Assembly: GCA_963781705.1 (NCBI GenBank)
Contig: CAWAGP010000002.1
Location: forward strand, 180,140-244,139
DNA: 64,000 bases
Direction: 5' to 3'
Source of the DNA: JALYGJ01 sp963781705
GTDB lineage: Bacteria > Chloroflexota > Limnocylindria > Limnocylindrales > CSP1-4
Numbering within the stretch: position 1 is the first letter of the stretch; the number at the start of each line of letters is the position of its first letter. Below, one piece after another: positions 44,236-54,173 of this stretch. A program made the translations under genes and the position numbers. The notes below the pieces were generated by a model, which searched no databases, had not been told where the DNA came from, and saw only the letters and a program-made list of their open reading frames with translations.

Positions 44236-44241
44236 AGGAGG

Positions 44242-45592
44242 ATGAGGGAGCCGCTCACGCCGCCGGTTGCTCCGCTGCCGGTGCCGGGCGACGCGGCCAA
44301 GCTGCCGATCCTGACCGTCGGCGAGCTGACCGGCCTGGTCAAGGGAACACTGCGCTCTGCCCCCAGGCTGCGCGACGTATGGGTCGAGGGCGAGGTCGGC
44401 CAGGTCAGTATCAGTGCCGCCGGCCACTGCTACTTCACGCTCAAGGACGAGCGCGCGCAGCTCAAGTGCGTCATCTTCCGCGACGACCGGTTGATGATGC
44501 CGTTCGAGGCACGAACCGGGCTGCGGCTGATCGCCCAGGGCAGCATCGACGTGTTCGAGCCACAGGGCACGTACCAGCTGTACGTCAAGTCGCTCCAGCC
44601 GTCGGGCTTCGGTGACCTGGCGCTGCAGTTCGAGGCGCTCAAGGCCAGGCTGGCGGCAGAGGGGCTGTTCGACTCCAAGCGCAAGCGTCCGCTGCCGCCA
44701 TTCCCGCTCAACATCGGAGTCGTGACCAGCCTCAACGGTGCCGTACTGCACGACATCCGTCGCGTGCTGGCGCGCCGCTGGCCGCTGGCGCGCGTCGTCG
44801 TGTCGGCCTGCCAGGTGCAGGGCGAGGGCGCCGGCCGGACCATCGTGGCCGCGCTGCACCGTGTCGCACGCTGGACCGACGAGCAGACAGGGCGCGCCGC
44901 GGACGTGGTCATCCTCGCCCGCGGTGGCGGTTCGCTCGAGGACCTGTGGCCGTTCAACGAGGAGGCGGTGGTACGTGCCGTGGCAGCGCATCCGTGCCCG
45001 ATCGTGGTCGGCGTCGGGCACGAAACGGACGTGACGCTGGCCGAGTTTGCGGCCGATGTCCGCGCCGCGACGCCGTCGGTGGCGGCCGAACTGGTGGTGC
45101 CCGCGCGCACCGACGAACTGGCCCGGGTAGACGCCTACGGTGGCCGCCTGCGCGCGGCCGCGGGACGCTTGACGACCGACCGCCGCCAGGCACTCAACAA
45201 CGAAAGGCGCGCGCTCGAGTCGTTCCGGCCCGATGCGCTGTTGGCCGGCGAGCGCGAGCGGGTCGGGCTGCTGTTCGACCGCGCCGCGCGCGTCGTCGCC
45301 CGCCGTCTCGAGCTCGATCGCCGCGAGACCGGCCGCGCCGCCGAGCGGCTGCCGGCGCTGCTTGCCGGCCGGATCGGCCTCGGACGAGCCGAGCTCGGCC
45401 GGCAGTCCGCGGCGCTGGCGGCGCTCAGCCCGTACGCGACGCTCGAGCGCGGCTACTCGATCGTGCGTGGCCCGGACGGCCGGGTGCTGCGCGACCCGCG
45501 CCGGGTCGAGGCAAGGCGACCCGATCAGCGTGCGCCTGCAGCGGGGCGAGCTGGGCGCGCGGGTCGAGTCGGTGCGAGACTCATCGGCATGA
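44242..45592 (+). CDS. xseA: Exodeoxyribonuclease VII large subunit, one frameshift near the 3' end
   Basis: About 449 residues. The OB domain starts at LTVGELTGLVKGTLR and has VWVEGEVGQVS and HCYFTLKDE; the catalytic domain has IGVVTSLNGAVLHDI, VVILARGGGSLEDLWPFNEE, VVGVGHETDVTLAEFAAD and RAATPSVAAEL, followed by the long coiled-coil stalk and the end LERGYSIVRG. An extra G near 45,512 (VE then QGDPISVRLQRGEL) shifts the frame; the repaired end is TGA 45590-45592, overlapping the xseB start. With XseB it degrades single-stranded DNA to oligonucleotides. Confidence 0.93.
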
Positions 45593-45891
45593 CCGAGCCG
45601 ACGGCCAACGCCACCAGCACGGGCGACGCAGAGCGCCAGCGCATCGCGGCACTGCCGTACGACAAGGCGCTGGCCGAGCTGCGTGCCGTCGTCGAACGGC
45701 TCGAGGCGGGCAACCTGCCACTCGAGGAGTCGATGGCCCTGTTCGAGCTGGGCGTGCTGCTCCAGGAGCGCTGCGAGGGGGTCATCGACCGCGCCGAGCT
45801 GCGCTTCCAGCGCCTGGTCGAGTCGGCCGGCGGCCACGTCCGCGCGACCGACCTGCCGGTCGCCGACGGCGAAGAGGGCAGCCCTGCATAA
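45589..45891 (+). CDS. xseB: Exodeoxyribonuclease VII small subunit
   Basis: A 100-residue helical protein with the family core LPYDKALAELRAVVERLEAG, NLPLEESMALFELGV, and a charged tail. It binds the coiled-coil stalk of XseA. ATG 45589 overlaps the repaired xseA stop by four bases (ATGA), the usual coupling. The N-terminal 20 residues are a variable Thr/Ala-rich extension, the C-terminus is longer than in most XseB proteins. Confidence 0.93.
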   Translation: MTEPTANATSTGDAERQRIAALPYDKALAELRAVVERLEAGNLPLEESMALFELGVLLQERCEGVIDRAELRFQRLVESAGGHVRATDLPVADGEEGSPA

Positions 45892-46014
45892 GGCATCGTC
45901 GGCGGTAATGGCCGCGGGCAGTCGTAGAATCGGCGGCCGGCGCAACTACCGGCGCAACACATCGATCCCGCTGCGTTCGTCCGCATTGCGACCACCAACC
46001 TAGCTGGAGACCAA

Positions 46015-48049
46015 GTGGCCGTCCTGGACCAGATCACTGACCCGCGCGATCTGAAGAACCTCAGCGAGGTTCAGCTACACGAACTGTGCAGCGACATCCG
46101 CGGCACGATCATCCAGACCGTGGCCAAGACAGGCGGCCACCTGGGCAGCTCGCTGGGCGTGGTCGAGCTCACCGTGGCGCTGCACCGGCTGCTCGACAGC
46201 CCGACCGACAAGATCGTCTGGGACACCGGCCACCAGGCCTACGCGCACAAGCTGCTGACCGGCCGCCTGGATCGAGTTCGGCACGCTGCGCCAGCTGGGC
46301 GGCGTGGGCGGCTTCCCGCGTCGCAGCGAGAGCGCGCACGACGTTTTCGATGGCGGCCACGCCGGGACCGGCCTGTCGATCGCCGAGGGCCTGGCCATGG
46401 CCCGCGACCAGCGCGGCTCGAACGAGCGCATCGTGGTCGTGGTCGGCGACGCCGCGCTGATGTCGGGCATGGCGCTTTGAGGCGCTCAACGACATCGGCC
46501 ACCGCCAGACGCGCCTGTTGATCGTGCTCAACGACAACGAGATGAGCATCTCGCCGACCGTCGGCGCGCTCAGCCACTACCTGAGCCGGATCAAGCTGTC
46601 GCGCACCTGGCGCGGTTCTCGGCGCGTGTACGACGAGGCCGTCGAGCAGATGCCGATGGTCGGGCCGACCGTGCTCGAATGGTCGCGCCGTTTCCGCAAG
46701 TCGGTCGTCAACTTCGCCCAGCCCGGCCAGCTGTTCGAGGATCTGGGCATCGTCTACGCCGGCCCGGTGCCCGGCCACAGCCTGCGCCGGCTGCGGTACG
46801 TGCTCAGCCGCGCGCTGCGCGACATGGACGGCCCGGTCATCGTCCACGTGCGCACCCAGAAGGGCCGCGGCTATCAGCCGGCCGTCGCCGACAAGGTCGG
46901 CTTCCACGGCGCCGCCCTGCCGCCGATGACGGTCGTGCCCGGCGGCATCAGCGGAGCGCCGTCGCCGAGTGCCATCGCGAACGGCGACGGTGACGCCACG
47001 CCGTCGATGGCCCAGGCCGTCGCGGCACGCTCCAAGCCGCCCAGCTACACGAGCGTCATGTCGCGCGAACTGATCGCGCTGGCTCGATGCCGATCCGCGC
47101 ATCGTCGCCATCACGGCGGGCATGCCCACCGGCACCGGGCTGGCCAAGTTCCAGGCCGCGTTCCCCGACCGGATGTACGACGTGGGCATCGCCGAACAGC
47201 ACGCCATCACGCTTGCCACCGGACTGGCGATCGGCGGCTGCCGGCCGTTCGTGGCGATCTACTCGACCTTCCTGCAGCGCGCCTTCGACCAACTCGTGCA
47301 CGACGTCTGCCAGAACGATCAGCCGGTGGTCATCGGCGTCGACCGGGCGGGGCTTGTCGGCGAGGACGGCACCAGCCACCAGGGCATGTTCACGCTGTCC
47401 GCGCAGCGCCAGTTGCCCAACCTGGTCATCGCCTCGCCCAAGGACGAGCAGGAGCTGCGCCGGCTGATGCACACCGCGTTCGAGCAGGAGCATCCGTTCG
47501 CGCTGCACTACCCGCGCGATCCGGGGTTCGACCTGCCCGACGTCGAGCCCACGCCCATCCCGGTCGGCCAGGCGGAGGTGCTGCGCGACGGGTCGGACAT
47601 CCTGATCGTCGGCTTCGGGCCGATCGTCATGCGCGGCCTCGAGGTCGCGGATCAGCTGGCGGCCGAGGGCTGGTCGGTCGCCGTCGTCAACGCGCGTTTC
47701 GCCAAGCCGCATCGACCGCGACCTGATCCTGGACCACGCGCGCGGCAAGAAGCTGGTCGTCACGCTCGAGGAGAGCGTGGCGACCGGCGGCTTCGGATCG
47801 GCCGTCCTCGAGGCGCTGGCGGAGGCGGGCCTGGCCGACGAGGCCCTGCGCGCGGTGCCGGTGCGCGCGATCGGCCTGCCGCCCGACCAGTTCGTCGACC
47901 ACGGCGCGGTCGGCGACCTGCGCCGCACGCTGCGGCTCGACGTGCCGGGCATCTCCGGCCAGGTGCGCGAGGCGATCGCCGAGCTGGGCATCAAGCCGGC
48001 AACCGATGCAGCCGACACAGCCGGACAGGAAATCGCCCGCACCGCCTGA
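46015..48049 (+). CDS. dxs: 1-deoxy-D-xylulose-5-phosphate synthase, four frameshifts
   Basis: A thiamine-diphosphate enzyme that joins pyruvate and glyceraldehyde-3-phosphate, the first step of non-mevalonate isoprenoid synthesis; ispH further on is its last step. Segments: GGHLGSSLGVVELTVALH, WDTGHQAYAHKLLTGR, GGHAGTGLSIAEGLAMA, the ThDP motif GDAALMSGM...LNDNEMSISP, GIAEQHAITLATGLA with catalytic Glu, and VTLEESVATGGFG. Extra bases at about 46,273; 46,479 (creating TGA); 47,090 and 47,709 each move the frame by +1. After repair the length is about 676, slightly longer than usual. GTG 46015 follows GGAGA. A TAGAAT at 45924-45929 may be its promoter. Confidence 0.92.
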
Positions 48050-48102
48050 CACGAAGGCTCGCGCTGACGGGACAATCTGAGCACCTCGTTCGTTGTTGAG
48101 GT

Positions 48103-48664
48103 GTGACTATGGCGAGAGCCCACTCGCAGGATGAGCCAGCAGCGCAGAACGACACTATTGTCGTGCCCATTCAGCCGCTGGCGCGCGTTGAGCGAGCCGC
48201 GATCGAGCTTCTCTATGCGGACCACTACCGAGACGTCTTCCGGTACGTCCTTGGCCTGACGCAGATCGCTCGAGGATGCGGAGGAGGTCACCGAGGACAC
48301 CTTCGAGCGCGCGCTTCGGTCGTGGCGTGAAGTCCCCGACCGCCCGGTCGCCTGGCTCCTCCTGACCGCCCGGCGCATCGCCACCGATCGTTGGCGCCGA
48401 GCGCGCCATCTGGCCCGACTGCTTCCGCGCATTGGCAATGCGCGATCCGAATTCGCATCCGGCGCGGACAGCGAGTTCGGCGCGTGGTTCAACGCACTCG
48501 CCCGCGTCCTGACCGCGCGCCAGCGCGAGGTCTTGGTCCTGCGCTATCAACGCGACCTGACCGACGCCGACATCGGCGCCGTCATGGGGCTTTCCGAGTC
48601 GGGCGTCCGATCGCTCGTCGCGCGTGCCCTGACAGTGCTGCGTTCACACCCGGAGTTGCTCTGA
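48103..48664 (+). CDS. ECF-family RNA polymerase sigma factor, one frameshift
   Basis: About 186 residues. Region 2 reads LLYADHYRDVFRYVLGLT, then EDAEEVTEDTFERALRSW and ATDRWRRARHLARLL; region 4 reads LTARQREVLVLRYQRDLTD, then IGAVMGLSESGVRSLVARAL. One extra C near 48,262 splits region 2 (QIA then EDAEEV). Start GTG 48103 or ATG 48109. Its TGA overlaps the ATG of the next gene, the layout of sigma and anti-sigma pairs. The stimulus cannot be predicted. Confidence 0.85.
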
Positions 48665-49827
48665 TGAACAACCGCGACGACATCGACTTCGCCCGATTTG
48701 CCCGCCGCTTCGCGAGCATCGAGCAGCTGGTGCCGGACCCACCGGCGCGTGCTCTCCCGCCGATGACCCGCGCACAGCTCGGGACAGCTGGATTGCTGCG
48801 ACCGGTCATCCTGCTTGGCGTCGTGCTCGTGCTCGGCGCGGCGCTCGCCTTTGCGTGGATCGGGTCACGCTCATCGCCCCTCGTCCCGTTGCCGTCCGTC
48901 TCCCCAAGTCCTTCGGCGGCTGTCACGATCCCGCCTGATTCCGCGGCCCCCGAAGTTGTGCTCGATGCCTATCTGTCGGCGCTCCGAGCCGGCGAGTGCG
49001 ACATTGCGAGCGCTCTCGCGGTCCCGACCTTCATGACCCAGTGGAACAGCTTCCTATGCGGTGGTGGCACGCGGATCACTTCTTTCTCGATCATCGATGA
49101 CGGCTGGGCGCCCCCTCTGCAACGCACCACGGTGTGGCTCGGGGTGCAGATGAAGACGACTGGTATAGGCGTCACCATTCCGGCCGGGCGCGATGTCTTC
49201 GTTTCCTTCATGCTCCAGCACCAGGTCATCCAGCGCACGCCGAGCGACGCCTGGCGAATCTTCGGGGTTGCCTCCAACGGTTCGCCGGGTAGCACGCTGC
49301 CGGACCCGGCGGCCACGCCTCGTCCTGTTCGTTCGATCGATATCTACTGTGCGCAGTACCTGGATGACGGCGTCAGCTTTGACCCTTACCTTAAATCGCG
49401 GTTTCCCGACGAGATCGCCGGCCGCGCAGTCGGCCCGGTGCGCTCGACGCAGCTGATCGCCGGCCTGTGCATGAGTGATCCCAGTTCCGCTCAGCAATTC
49501 ATCGACTTACTTCCCGCGAGCATCGATCCGGCACAGATTGGCTCAGCGAGGGCTTCGGTTGACTTGCCGTCTGGCCTGGAATCGATTGCGGCCATCCGCG
49601 CACCGAACGGTGACGCCGCGAAGCTCACTGACGCGGTGATTGACTATTGGTCGCGCGATGCCAATGGCGGCGCACAGACAGGCACAGCGAGTTTGGGCGG
49701 CAAGCTGGTTACGGTGCTGACCGATGAGGACGGGACGACGTATCTGTATCCAAGCGGAGACGTACTGTTCGTAGTCGATGGCGCTGATCTGAACCGTGCC
49801 ACCCTGACTCTGCAGGCCTTGAACTAG
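48664..49827 (+). CDS. Probable anti-sigma / membrane sensor protein
   Basis: A 387-residue single-pass membrane protein. The cytosolic head (1-47) starts NNRDDIDFARFARRFASIE, followed by a helix (PVILLGVVLVLGAALAFAWI, about 48-67), a Ser/Pro linker, and two extracytoplasmic halves, the first with a conserved-looking VVLDAYLSALRAGECDIAS (a Cys pair, Cys near 118 and 138) and the second DLPSGLESIAAIRAPNG...LYPSGDVLFVV. It is coupled to the sigma gene by ATGA, so an anti-sigma role is likely, although no classical zinc HxxxCxxC motif is visible. Confidence 0.65.
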   Translation: MNNRDDIDFARFARRFASIEQLVPDPPARALPPMTRAQLGTAGLLRPVILLGVVLVLGAALAFAWIGSRSSPLVPLPSVSPSPSAAVTIPPDSAAPEVVLDAYLSALRAGECDIASALAVPTFMTQWNSFLCGGGTRITSFSIIDDGWAPPLQRTTVWLGVQMKTTGIGVTIPAGRDVFVSFMLQHQVIQRTPSDAWRIFGVASNGSPGSTLPDPAATPRPVRSIDIYCAQYLDDGVSFDPYLKSRFPDEIAGRAVGPVRSTQLIAGLCMSDPSSAQQFIDLLPASIDPAQIGSARASVDLPSGLESIAAIRAPNGDAAKLTDAVIDYWSRDANGGAQTGTASLGGKLVTVLTDEDGTTYLYPSGDVLFVVDGADLNRATLTLQALN

Positions 49828-49834
49828 ACAACAG

Positions 49835-49848
49835 CGCGACCGGTCGCG
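49835..49848. terminator. GC-rich palindrome after the anti-sigma gene
   Basis: CGCGACCGGTCGCG is a perfect 14-base palindrome eight bases after the stop. A second hairpin, CGGCCGC-GGG-GCGGCCG (49888-49904), follows. No U-tract, so a terminator role is only possible. Confidence 0.3.
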
Positions 49849-49917
49849 AGCTCGCAATCACCGCGCTGCAACGAGCGCCACTTCTGCCGGCCGCGGGGCG
49901 GCCGATACTTCAAACAT

Positions 49918-50700
49918 ATGGTTGGCACGAAACCCCACCGCCGACGGCTCGACGACCTCGTCGTCGAGCGCGGGCTGGCTCCGGACCGCGACACCGCCGC
50001 ACGCCTGCTGCTGGCCGGCCAGCTGCTGGTCGGAGATGGAGATGGCGCGCGGCGTGACCGGAAGCCGGGCGAGCTGGTGGCGCCGGACCTCGGGCTGACC
50101 CTGGCGGAGCGGCCACGCTTCGTGTCGCGTGGCGGCGAGAAGCTCGACGCTGCGATCGACGCCTTCGGCATCGCCGTCGACGGCCGGGTATGCCTGGACG
50201 TCGGTGCTTCGACCGGCGGATTCACCGATGTTCTGTTGCGGCGGGGTGCGGCCCGCGTCTATGCTCTCGACGTGGGGCGCGGACAGCTGGCCGACGTGCT
50301 GCGCGCCGACCCGCGCGTGGTTTCGCTCGAGCGTACGCACGCTGCGCGACTCGATCCGGAGGCGGATGATCGACTCGTGCTGCCGGAGCCGATTGACCTC
50401 GCCGTGATCGACATCTCGTTCATCTCGCTGACGCGCGTCCTGCGCGGCGTACGGGCGACGCTCACCCCCGCGGGCGAGATCGTGGCCCTGGTCAAGCCGC
50501 AGTTCGAGTCCGATCCCGCCGACGCGCCGCGCGGCGTTGTGCGCGATCCGGCCGTGCGCCGCGCGGCGGTCGACAAGGTCGCCGGATATGCCGCGTCGAT
50601 CGGCCTGCGCCTGGCCGGCGAGATGCAATCGCCCCTGCGCGGCCCGGCCGGCAACGTCGAGTTCCTCGTCCAGCTGTGCCGCGCGGGTGCGAACTCGTGA
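49918..50700 (+). CDS. tlyA: TlyA-family rRNA 2'-O-methyltransferase
   Basis: A 260-residue protein with an N-terminal S4 RNA-binding domain (RRLDDLVVERGLAPDRDTAAR) and a FtsJ-type SAM methyltransferase: FVSRGGEKLDAAIDAF, CLDVGASTGGFTDVLLRRGA, AVIDISFISLTRVL and LVKPQFE, carrying the K-D-K-E catalytic set. TlyA proteins methylate 16S and/or 23S rRNA and affect capreomycin sensitivity; some were once called haemolysins. GATACT at 49904-49909 lies eight bases before ATG. It starts the conserved series tlyA-nadK-recN and overlaps nadK by four bases (GTGA). Confidence 0.92.
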   Translation: MVGTKPHRRRLDDLVVERGLAPDRDTAARLLLAGQLLVGDGDGARRDRKPGELVAPDLGLTLAERPRFVSRGGEKLDAAIDAFGIAVDGRVCLDVGASTGGFTDVLLRRGAARVYALDVGRGQLADVLRADPRVVSLERTHAARLDPEADDRLVLPEPIDLAVIDISFISLTRVLRGVRATLTPAGEIVALVKPQFESDPADAPRGVVRDPAVRRAAVDKVAGYAASIGLRLAGEMQSPLRGPAGNVEFLVQLCRAGANS

Positions 50701-51560
50701 AGCGCATCGGCTTCGCCTTCAATCCCACCAAGCCCGCGGCGATCGAGCTGCGCGAGCGTGCGCTTGCCTGGTGCGCAGAGGCCGGCTGCGAAAGCTGGGC
50801 GCATGAGTCGGGCGACACCCCCGGACTGCTCGCCGAGCTGGAAAATACCGACTGCCTGGTCGTGCTCGGCGGCGACGGCACGTTCCTGCGTGCGGCGCGC
50901 GCGCTGGCGCAGGTGGACGTCCCCGTGCTCGGCGTGAACTCGGGGCGCGTTGGCTTCCTGTCCAAGGTTGATCCCGACGCTCTCGAGCAGACGCTCGGCG
51001 AGCTGCTGCGCGGCGACTACGCCATCGAGGCGCGCATGATGCTCGAGGCCAAGGTCTCGCGCCACGCCCATTCCGACAGCCCGTCGCCGTCTGGCCCGAT
51101 GGCGCATGGTGCCTTCGCGGCGCTCAACGACGCAGCCATCGTGCGCGGGCCCGAGGCGCGCGTGCTTCACCTAGACGTGTCGATCGACGGTTCGCACCTC
51201 GCCTCGTATGTCGCCGATGGCGTGGTGGTGGCCACGCCGACCGGCTCGACGGCGTACTCGTTCAGCGCCGGCGGGCCGATTCTCGATCCGACTGCGCGCA
51301 ACCTGATCGTGACCCCGGTCGCGGCCTACCTGTCGTCGATCCGGTCGGTCGTCGTGGGCCCGTCTCACGTCGTGTGCGTGCGCATCGTCGACGGCCCGCC
51401 TGCGATCGTGAGCATCGACGGCCGCGACGACTATCCGGTCGAGGCGGGCGACTCGGTGGAAATCCGTGCCCTCGACCGTCCATTGCGGCTGATCGAGCCG
51501 CGCGGCGCGCTGCCTTTCTGGGAGTTGCTGCGTCAGAAGGCCGCGCTGCTGCCGGCCTGA
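50697..51560 (+). CDS. nadK: NAD kinase
   Basis: A 287-residue enzyme that phosphorylates NAD to NADP. It carries the signature VVLGGDGTFLRAARA, VNSGRVGFLSKVDP, ALNDAAIVRGPEARV and DGVVVATPTGSTAYSFSAGGP, all in the standard order, and IVSIDGRDDYPVEAG near the end. The GTG start is inside the stop of tlyA, so translation is coupled. It supplies NADPH for reductive pathways, including IspH-type chemistry encoded downstream. Confidence 0.95.
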   Translation: MKRIGFAFNPTKPAAIELRERALAWCAEAGCESWAHESGDTPGLLAELENTDCLVVLGGDGTFLRAARALAQVDVPVLGVNSGRVGFLSKVDPDALEQTLGELLRGDYAIEARMMLEAKVSRHAHSDSPSPSGPMAHGAFAALNDAAIVRGPEARVLHLDVSIDGSHLASYVADGVVVATPTGSTAYSFSAGGPILDPTARNLIVTPVAAYLSSIRSVVVGPSHVVCVRIVDGPPAIVSIDGRDDYPVEAGDSVEIRALDRPLRLIEPRGALPFWELLRQKAALLPA

Positions 51561-51594
51561 TGATGGGACCACCAACCTGATGCGGTCCGGGTAG

Positions 51595-53225
51595 ATGCTG
51601 CGCGAACTGGCGGTGCGCGACCTTGCCCTGATCGAGCGCGTACGCGTCGTGTTCGAGCCGGGCTTGACGGTTGTCACCGGCGAGACCGGCGCCGGCAAAT
51701 CGCTCCTGATCGATGCCCTGGGCCTGGTAATGGGCGCGCGCGCCGACTCGTCGATGGTTCGCCACGGGGCACCGGGCGCGCGCGTCGAGGCGATCCTCGA
51801 GACAGACGACGCGACGCTGATCTGCGTGCGCGAGGTATCGGCCGAGGGGCGCAGCCTGGCCCGCCTCGACGATGAGACCGTCACGGCCGGTCGGCTGGCG
51901 GCGGTGGTCGGGCCGCTGATCGAGGTCCACGGCCAGCATGAGCAGCAGCGGCTGCTCTCGGCCGCGTGGCAGCGCGATGTGCTCGACGCCTTTGGCGGCC
52001 ATGCAGCGCTGCGCGCGCAGGTGGCGAAGGACGTGCAGGCCCTGCGCGCCAACGAGGCGGCGCTGCGCGAGCTGGCCATCGAGCCGGCCGAAATGGAGCG
52101 CCGGTTGGAGCTGGCCGAGCACGCCGCGGAGGAAATCGAGAGCGGCCGCGCCGCGCGCCGGCGAGAGCGACGACCTGCGCGCGCAGCTGGCTCTGCGTCG
52201 GCAATGCCCAGAAGATCGCCGCGTTGCTCGATCAGGCGCACGACGAGCTGGCCGGAGAGGGGAGCACGGCGCGCGATCGCATCGCGACGGCGGCGCACGC
52301 GCTGGCCGAGCTGGCGCGCCTCGATCCGACAGCCACCAGCCTGGCCGAACGCGCGAGCGGCCTGGAAGCGGAGGCGTCCGACATCGCGCTCGAACTCCGC
52401 CGCCGGACGGAGCAGATGAACGAGGCGGTCGGCGACTCGGCGCACATCGAGACCCGCCTGGGCGTGCTGTACGGCCTGATGCGCAAGTACGGCGAGACCG
52501 AGGCGGCCGTGCTGGAGTACGGGGAGCGTGCCCGGGCCGAGGTTGAACGGCTGCGCGGATTGGACGACGAGCGGCGCAGTCGCGCGGCGGACGCCGAGCG
52601 CCTGCTGGCCGTGGCGGAGTCGAGCGCCGCCGAGCTGACCGCCGCGCGGCGGTCAGCCGCGGAGCGTCTCGGGTCGGCGGTGACCGAGCACCTGGTCGAG
52701 CTGGGCTTCCCGTCGGCCGCGCTGCAGATCAGGGTCGCTCCGGCCGCGCTCGACGAAAGCGGCGCGGACACCGTCGAGTTTCTCTTCGCACCGAACCAGG
52801 GCGAGCCGCCGCGCGAACTGGCGCGCATCGCGTCCGGCGGCGAACTGTCGCGGGTCGCCCTCGCGCTCAAGACCGTTCTGGCACGGGCCGACCAGACGCC
52901 GACGCTCATCTTCGACGAGGTCGATGCCGGCATCGGCGGGCGCTCGGCCGACCCGATCGGCCGGATGCTGTGGCGGCTGGCGCGCGACCACCAGGTGGTG
53001 TGCGTCACCCACCTGCCGCAGATCGCCGCTTACGCCGATCTCCACCTGCGCATCGAGAAGCAGTCCGACGGGACGCGCACCACGACCAGCGTCGAGCGGC
53101 TCGATGACGAGGCGCGCCGCCACGAATTGGCGCAGATGCTCGGCGGTACGGCCGGTCAGTCGGCCAGCCTGGCCGCCGCTGACGCGCTGCTCGAGCGGGC
53201 GCGCGCTGGTGAGGCCGTCGCGTGA
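51595..53225 (+). CDS. recN: DNA repair protein RecN, two frameshifts
   Basis: An SMC-like ATPase that tethers broken DNA ends, about 543 residues. Walker A is VVTGETGAGKSLLIDAL near the N-terminus, followed by IEVHGQHEQQRLL; the coiled-coil arms span about 150-330; the C-terminal half has the signature RIASGGELSRVALALK and Walker B TLIFDEVDAGIGGRSAD. Extra bases near 52,165 and 52,203 shift the middle of the first arm (ESDDLRAQLALR then GNAQKIAALLDQAHDE). ATG 51595 precedes the universal LRELAVRDLALIERV. It overlaps xerD by four bases. Confidence 0.93.
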
Positions 53226-54157
53226 GCGTCGGCGTCAGCGCCAATGCGGAAAGCCTGGAGGCATCCATCGAGGCGTACCTGGCCTATCTGCGCGTCGAAC
53301 GCGGCCTGTCGCCGGCCACTATCAGCGCCTACGGCACGGACCTGCGCCGCTTCGCTGCCCATGTGGCGCGCGGGCACGGCGATTGGCGCGGCGACCCCCA
53401 GCCGGCGCGCGACCATCTTGCGTCGCTGTCGCGGCCGCCGCGTGTGCTGAAACCGTCGAGCCACCGGCGCAAGGCGGCAGCGATCCGCGCCTTCTACCGC
53501 TTTTGCTACGGCGAAGGGATCATCGAGCGCGACATCGCCGGGCTGCTCGACCTGCCGCGCGCCGCGCGCCAGTTGCCCGATACGCTCGACGTCCACCAGG
53601 TCGAGGCGCTGCTCGAGGCGCCCGACCCTGCGCAGGCGGACGGCATTCGCGACCGGGCATTGCTCGAGCTGCTGTACGCCTGCGGCCTGCGCATCAGCGA
53701 GGCGCTCGGACTCGATCTCGATGACCTGTCGTTGGTCGAGGGGACGGTGCGCGTCATCGGTAAGGGCGATCGCGAGCGCAGGTTGCCGGTGGGTGACGTG
53801 GCGCTCGGCGCGCTCGAGCTGTATGTCGACAGCATTCGTCCGATCTATCTCGCCCAGGCGACCCAGCTCCAGCCGCGCGGCGGGCCGGTGTTCGTGACCC
53901 GGCGCGGTCATCGGCTGAGCCGGATGACCGCGTGGCGGATCATCCGCCGCGCGGCGCTCAAGACCGGCATCAGCGGTCACGTCACGCCACATACTCTGCG
54001 ACACAGCTTCGCCACGCACATGCTCGAAGGAGGCGCCGACCTGCGTGTCGTGCAGGAATTGCTGGGACACGCCAGCATCACCACAACGCAGCTGTATACG
54101 CATTTGACAGGCGAGCGGATCCGGCAGGTCTATGCGCGGGCTCACCCGCGCGCCTAG
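53222..54157 (+). CDS. xerD: Tyrosine recombinase XerD
   Basis: A 311-residue recombinase. SAM-like domain YLAYLRVERGLSPATISAY; catalytic residues Arg in CGLRISEALG, Lys in IGKGDRERRL, His and Arg in PHTLRHSFATHMLEGG, His in LLGHASITTTQ and Tyr in LYTHLTGE. With XerC (14167) it resolves chromosome dimers. It shares the pattern HSFA(S/T)H(L/M)L(D/E)GGADLR with XerC. GTG 53222 overlaps recN, and the following gene is 16 bases on. The recN-xerD-scpAB series is a common chromosome-maintenance block. Confidence 0.92.
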   Translation: MSVGVSANAESLEASIEAYLAYLRVERGLSPATISAYGTDLRRFAAHVARGHGDWRGDPQPARDHLASLSRPPRVLKPSSHRRKAAAIRAFYRFCYGEGIIERDIAGLLDLPRAARQLPDTLDVHQVEALLEAPDPAQADGIRDRALLELLYACGLRISEALGLDLDDLSLVEGTVRVIGKGDRERRLPVGDVALGALELYVDSIRPIYLAQATQLQPRGGPVFVTRRGHRLSRMTAWRIIRRAALKTGISGHVTPHTLRHSFATHMLEGGADLRVVQELLGHASITTTQLYTHLTGERIRQVYARAHPRA

Positions 54158-54173
54158 AGGAAGGACGAGGGAG

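Larger units (their letters stand above)
43936..44241. other. 306-base gap between efp and xseA with a repeated palindrome
   Basis: The longest gene-free stretch. It holds three copies of a 15-base near-palindrome (43990, 44074, 44147) and the xseA -10. No ORF with coding-like composition or RNA gene is seen. Confidence 0.6.

Noticed and set aside
43936..44241. CRISPR array or att site in the efp-xseA gap
   Set aside because: Only three imperfect 15-base motifs with 73-84-base spacing; spacers and repeats do not fit an array, and there is no integrase.
49918..50700. TlyA as a haemolysin toxin
   Set aside because: S4 plus FtsJ methyltransferase motifs and the nadK-recN context show an rRNA methyltransferase.
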